NCBI GenBank assembly: GCA_016718825.1
Contig: JADKCL010000048.1
Coordinates: 1-25,698, forward strand
DNA length: 25,698 nt
DNA from: Bacteroidota bacterium
GTDB lineage: Bacteria; Bacteroidota; Bacteroidia; J057; JADKCL01
Direction of reading: 5' to 3'
Shown piece by piece: positions 12,901 to 18,900 of the stretch. Position numbers and translations under genes: made by a program. Position 1 is the stretch's first letter. The number at the start of each line of letters is the position of its first letter. The notes below the pieces were generated by a model. That model was given only the letters and a program-made list of their open reading frames with translations. It had not been told where the DNA came from and searched no databases.

Positions 12901-15900
12901 GGCTCCGGTGGTTGCCAAGGTGATGCTGGTCAAGGGCGAATTGATACAGACCGTTTGATTCGTTCCCGCAGCAACGGTATTCAAAGGGGTCACCGTGATC
13001 GTGCCCGTCGTCGTTGCCGGCGGACAGCCGCCTGTGGTCGTCACTGTATATGTGAATGTGCCGCTCGCAGTTGGCGTACCGCTGATCGTCACCACATTCG
13101 CAGCCCAAGATCCTGTTACACCTGCTGGCAAGCCGGTCACCGTCGCGCCCGTTGCTCCGGTGGTTGCCAAGGTGATGCTGGTCAGAGCCGAATTGATACA
13201 AACCGTTTGATTCGTTCCCGTGGCAACGGTATTCAACGGTGTCACCGTGATCGTGCCCGTCGTCGTTGCCGGAGGACAGCCGCCTGTGGTCGTAACTGTG
13301 TAGGTGAATGTACCGCTCGCAGTTGGTGTGCCGCTGATCGTCACCACATTCGCAGCCCAAGAACCGGTCACACCTGCTGGGAGGCCGGTCACCGTTGCAC
13401 CTGTCGCGCCTGTCGTTCCAAGGGTAATCGTAGTAATCGGCGAATTGATACAAACCGTTTGATTGGTTCCTGCAGCAACAGTATTCAAAGGGGTCACCGT
13501 GATCGTGCCCGTCGTCGTTGCCGGAGGACAGCCGCCTGTCGTGGTAACTGTATAGGTGAACGTACCGCTCGCAGTTGGTGTGCCGCTGATGGTCACCGTG
13601 TTCGCAGCCCAAGAACCTGTCACACCTGCTGGCAAGCCAGTCACCGTAGCGCCCGTGGCTCCGGTGGTTGCCAAGGTGATGCTGGTCAAAGCCGAATTGA
13701 TACAGACCGTTCGGTTGATGCCCGCAGCAACGGTATTCAACGGTGTCACCGTGATCGTGCCCGTCGTCGTTGCCGGCGGACAGCCGCCTGTGGTCGTAAC
13801 TGTGTAGGTGAATGTGCCGCTCGCAGTTGGCGTGCCGCTGATCGTCACCACATTCCCTGCCCAAGATCCTGTTACACCTGCTGGCAAGCCGGTCACCGTT
13901 GCGCCTGTAGCTCCGGTGGTTGCCAAGGTGATGCTGGTCAAAGCCGAATTGATACAGACCGTTCGGTTGGTTCCCGCAGCAACGGTATTCAAAGGGGTCA
14001 CCGTGATGGTGCCTGTCGTCGTTGCCGGAGGACAGCCGCCTATGGTCGTCACTGTATAAGTGAATGTACCGCTCGCAGTTGGCGTGCCGCTGATCGTCAC
14101 CACATTCGCAGACCAAGTACCCGTCACACCAGCTGGCAAGCCGGTGATAGTTGCTCCCGTGGCTCCGGTGGTTGCCAAGGTGATGCTGGTCAAAGGCGAA
14201 TTGATACAAACCGTTTGGTTCGTGCCCGCAGCAACGGTATTCAACGGCGTCACCGTGATGGTGCCCGTCGTCGTTGCCGGCGGACAGCCGCCTGTTGTCG
14301 TCACTGTGTAGGTGAATGTGCCGCTCGCAGTTGGCGTGCCGCTGATGGTCACCAAATTCGCAGCCCAAGAACCCGTTACACCTGCTGGCAAGCCGGTCAC
14401 CGTAGCGCCCGTTGCACCAGTGGTTGCCAAGGTGATGCTGGTCAAAGCTGAATTGATACAAACCGTTTGGTTTGTACCCGGAGCAACCGTATTCAAAGGG
14501 GTGACCGTGATCGTACCCGTCGTCGTTGCCGGAGGACAGCCGCCTGTCGTGGTAACTGTATAGGTGAATGTACCGCTCGCTGTTGGTGTGCCGCTGATCG
14601 TCACCACATTCGAAGCCCAAGAACCTGTTACACCTGCTGGCAAGCCGGTCACCGTAGCGCCCGTGGCTCCGGTGGTTGCCAAGGTGATGCTGGTCAATGG
14701 CGAATTGATACAAACCGTTTGATTGACACCCGCAGCAACGGTATTCAACGGCGTCACCGTGATCGTGCCCGTCGTCGTTGCCGGAGGACAGCCGCCTGTG
14801 GTCGTAACTGTATATGTGAATGTGCCGCTCGCAGTTGGTGTGCCGCTGATCGTCACCACATTCGCAGCCCAAGATCCTGTTACACCTGCTGGCAAGCCGG
14901 TCACCGTTGCGCCGGTGGCGCCGGTGGTTGCCAAGGTGATGCTGGTCAAAGGTGAATTGATACAGACCGTTTGGTTGATGCCCGCAGCAACGGTATTCAA
15001 CGGCGTCACCGTGATCGTGCCCGTCGTCGTTGCCGGCGGGCAGCCGCCTGTGGTTGTAACTGTGTAGGTAAATGTGCCGCTCGCAGTTGGCGTGCCGCTG
15101 ATCGTCACCAAGTTCCCTGCCCAAGATCCTGTTACACCTGCTGGCAAGCCGGTCACCGTTGCGCCCGTGGCTCCGGTGGTTGCCAAGGTGATGCTGGTCA
15201 AAGGCGAATTGATACAAACCGTTCGGTTGATGCCCGCAGCAACGGTATTCAAAGGCGTCACCGTGATCGTGCCCGTCGTCGTTGCCGGAGGACAGCCGCC
15301 TGTCGTGGTAACTGTATAGGTGAATGAGCCGCTCGCAGTTGGTGTGCCGCTGATGGTCACCACATTCGCAGCCCAAGATCCTGTCACACCTGCTGGTAAG
15401 CCGGTCACCGTAGCGCCTGTGGCTCCGGTCGTTGCCAAGCGTGATACTGGTCAATGGTGAATTGATACAAACCGTTTGGTTGATGCCTGCAGCAACGGTA
15501 TTCAAAGGCGACCCGCAGCAACGGTATTCAAAGGAGTGACCGTGATCGTGCCCGTCGTCGTTGCCGGAGGACAGCCGCCTGTCGTGGTAACTGTATATGT
15601 GAATGTACCACTCGCAGTCGGCGTGCCGCTGATGGTCACCGTGTTCGCAGCCCAGGAACCTGTTACACCTGCTGGCAAGCCGGTCACCGTTGCGCCCATG
15701 GCGCCGGTGGTTGCCAAGGGTGATGCTGGTCAAAGCCGAATTGATACAAACCGTTTGATTGGTTCCCGCAGCAACGGTATTCAAAGGGGTGACCGTGATC
15801 GTGCCCGTCGTCGTTGCCGGCGGACAGCCGCCCGTAGTCGTCACCGTATATGTGAACGTGCCGCTCGCAGTCGGTGTGCCGCTGATGGTCACCACGTTTC

Positions 15901-18900
15901 CCGCCCAAGAACCCGTTACACCTGCTGGCAAGCCGGTCACCGTAGCGCCCGTGGCGCCGGTGGTTGCCAAGGTGATGCTGGTCAACGGTGAATTAATACA
16001 AACCGTTCGATTGATGCCCGCAGCAACAGTATTCAACGGTGTCACCGTGATCGTGCCTGTCGTCGTTGCCGGCGGACAGCCGCCTGTGGTGGTAACTGTA
16101 TAGGTGAATGTGCCGCTTGCAGTCGGTGTGCCGCTGATGGTCACCACGTTTGCTGCCCAAGAACCTGTTACACCTGCTGGTAAGCCGGTCACCGTAGCGC
16201 CGGTTGCGCCAGTGGTTGCCAACGTAATGCTGGTCAAAGCCGAATTGATACAAACCGTTTGATTGACACCCGCAGCAACAGTATTCAACGGCGTCACCGT
16301 GATCGGGCCCGTCGTCGTTGCCCAAGGACAGCCGCCTGTGGTCGTGACTGTATAGGTGAATGTACCGCTCGCAGTTGGCGTGCCGCTGATGGTCACCACG
16401 TTTCGCCGCCCAAGATCCTGTCACGCCTGCTGGCAAGCCGGTCACCGTAGCGCCGGTGGCGCCGGTGGTTGCCAAGGTGATGCTGGTCAATGGTGAATTG
16501 ATACAAACCGTTTGATTCGTTCCCGCAGCAACGGTATTCAAAGGAGTGACCGTGATCGTGCCTGTCGTCGTTGCAGGCGGACAGCCGCCTGTAGTCGTGA
16601 CTGTGTAGGTGAATGTGCCGCTTGCAGTTGGCGTGCCGCTGATGGTCACCACATTCGCAGCCCAACAACCCGTCACGCCCGCTGGTAACCGGTGACCGTT
16701 GCGCCTGTCGCTCCGGTGGTTGCCAACGTGATGCTGGTCAAAGCCGAATTGATACAAACCGTTCGGTTGATGCCCACAGCGACAGTATTCAAAGGTGTCA
16801 CCGTGATCGTGCCCGTCGTCGTGGCCGGCGGACAGCCGCCTGTCGTGGTAACTGTATAGGTGAATGTACCACTCGCAGTTGGTGTGCCGCTGATCGTCAC
16901 CACATTCCCAGCCCAAGAACCTGTCACACCTGCTGGCAAGCCGGTCACCGTTGCGCCAGTGGCGCCGGTCGTTGCCAAGGTGATGCTGGTCAGAGCCGAA
17001 TTGATACAAACCGTTCGGTTGATGCCCGCAGCAACGGTATTCAGCGGTGTCACGGTGATCGTGCCCGTCGTCGTTGCCGGCGGACAGCCGCCTGTGGTCG
17101 TCACTGTATATGTGAACGTACCGCTCGCAGTTGGTGTGCCGCTGATGGTCACCACGTTCCCCGCCCAAGATCCCGTTACACCTGCTGGTAAGCCGGTCAC
17201 CGTTGCGCCAGTGGCGCCGGTCGCTGCAAGCGTAATACTGGTCAATGGTGAATTAATACAAACCGTTCGGTTGATGCCCGCAGAAACCGTATTCAACGGA
17301 TTGACCGTGACCGTTGTCGCAGCGCAAGTCGTCGTATTACACTGACCTTCGTAGCGTACAAAATAAGTCGTGGTGGATGTCGGCGCGACGGTACCGCTAC
17401 CAATAGGCTGTGTCGTCAAAGAGATATAGTCAATCTCCATGTTTACCGCGGCGTTACTTGCCCAGTCAAATCGCCATCCTAGTATGTTTCCTCCCGAAAC
17501 GTATTGGGGATCAGAATACATGTCAATGGTCAACAGTTGCCACGCTCCGCCTCCGACCAAAACTCCGGAAGCCGATTCGCCGCCCACCGCAAAATTGTGC
17601 GCCCGTTGTAGAAAAAGATCTCTGCAGTACCCGGCGTACCAGAAAGCACCCGATATCGAATATTCACGTAGCGGAAAATATTGGGATCAAAAGAACCCAA
17701 ACCCGCCATGTCGATCATCGGGTCGTTGGTTTGTGAAGTGACATTCAAGATGCCCGCAATCACCGAGTTGACGGTCGTGCTTGGCGCACCATAAGGTTGT
17801 GTCACCCAATCCTGCGTGAATGGACCGCAGGCGGAAGGACCATACCAAGTCGCGACCGCACCCGTTCCAAGAGAACCCTCCGGTTGCTGTCAAGGTCGTC
17901 GATGATCCAACGCAAATGCTTGTGGTTCCTGAAATTCCTGTAGGCGGTGTCGAAAGCGTATTGACCGTCACGGTGATCGAGGCACAACCCGTCGTATTGC
18001 AGGTGCCTGCATATCTTACAAAATAGGTGGTCGTGACCGCAGGTGAAACGGTTATCGAATTTCCTGTGCCTGCCGAAGTTCCACCACAAGAGCCTGAAAA
18101 CCATTGGGCAACCGCCCCATCTCCCGGCGAACCTCCCACCAAGGTGAGCGTTGTGCTACTGCCTGCACATACGGCATTGTTTCCGGAAATGCTCGTCGGT
18201 GCGACCGAGGAGCTCTGAATGTGATGACAACGTCGTCACTCGAAGCGGTACATGGTGCATTGTAAATTGTCCAGCGCAGCGTATAAAGCAGCCTGAGCCG
18301 CCCCCATAATAGCCGCCGCCACCACCAGTTCCATATCCTGCTACGGTGTTTGAGCCACCTTGGCCGAGTGAACCATTTTGGTTACCTGTACAAGATCCAT
18401 GGCCCGTCGGTCCAGCTGTACCTCCAGCAACTTGTGTACCGCCAGCACCAGTATATTGACAGTCCGAACAAGAAAAGACGCATCCGCTCATGCCGATCAA
18501 GCCGCCACCATGCCCGCCTTCAGCGGTATTGGTACCGCAGTTGCTTCCAGTACCGCCACCACCACCCGCGACCATGATACGATTTCCAAGGCCAGCACCA
18601 CCCTGACGGATGCGTCGCGCCGCCGCCGCTCCCGCAGCCAATATTTGCGCCAGCATTTCCGCCACCATTAAATCCGCCAGTGGTTTCAGTCCCTGCACCC
18701 CAACATAGATTTGAAGCACTTCGCCAGGTACGACAGGATGTGTTGATTGAACCCTTCCCCCACAGCCTAAGGCACCATAACCAGCGGCACCATAAGCATC
18801 GACCGTGATGGAAGTAACTCCAGAGGGCACAGTAAATGTCTGCACGCCCCCAGTAAAGTTAAATGTTTGATTTCCAGGTCCGCCACCAGTCGTCGAAGCC

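Larger units (their letters stand above)
11725..17300 (-). repeat. 22-copy array of 252-bp (84-aa) Ig-like repeat
   Basis: Twenty-two TVCINS landmarks occur between 17261 and 11941, spaced 252 bases apart except at the indels (251, 253, 279 and 253). The unit core VTGLPAGVTGSWAANVV and TISGTPTASGTFTYTV resembles the He_PIG type of putative Ig domain (GLP-G ... ISGTPT-G-Y/F-VTV). Conserved cysteines are in CINS and GGCPP. The number of copies and the high Thr/Gly content suggest an extended stalk; that role is inference. Confidence 0.9.

Noticed and set aside
11905..15721. Programmed ribosomal frameshifting at the CTTGGCAAC sites
   Set aside because: No slippery heptamer with downstream structure is evident, and the shift is needed only in the three units with an extra base; an indel explains it more simply.
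12800..16399. A separate 1,199-aa minus-strand protein
   Set aside because: It is in the repeat frame only at its N-terminal part and again briefly near 15440-15510; the rest is frameshifted text of the 84-aa repeats.
1..17300. CRISPR array or satellite DNA, because of the strict periodicity
   Set aside because: Units of 246 and 252 bases without short repeat and unique spacer structure, open and in frame on the minus strand, with clear HYR and Ig-like protein motifs.
17410..17741. Overlapping plus-strand ORFs of about 100 codons
   Set aside because: They lie opposite the lectin-like module and have no motif or ribosome binding site.
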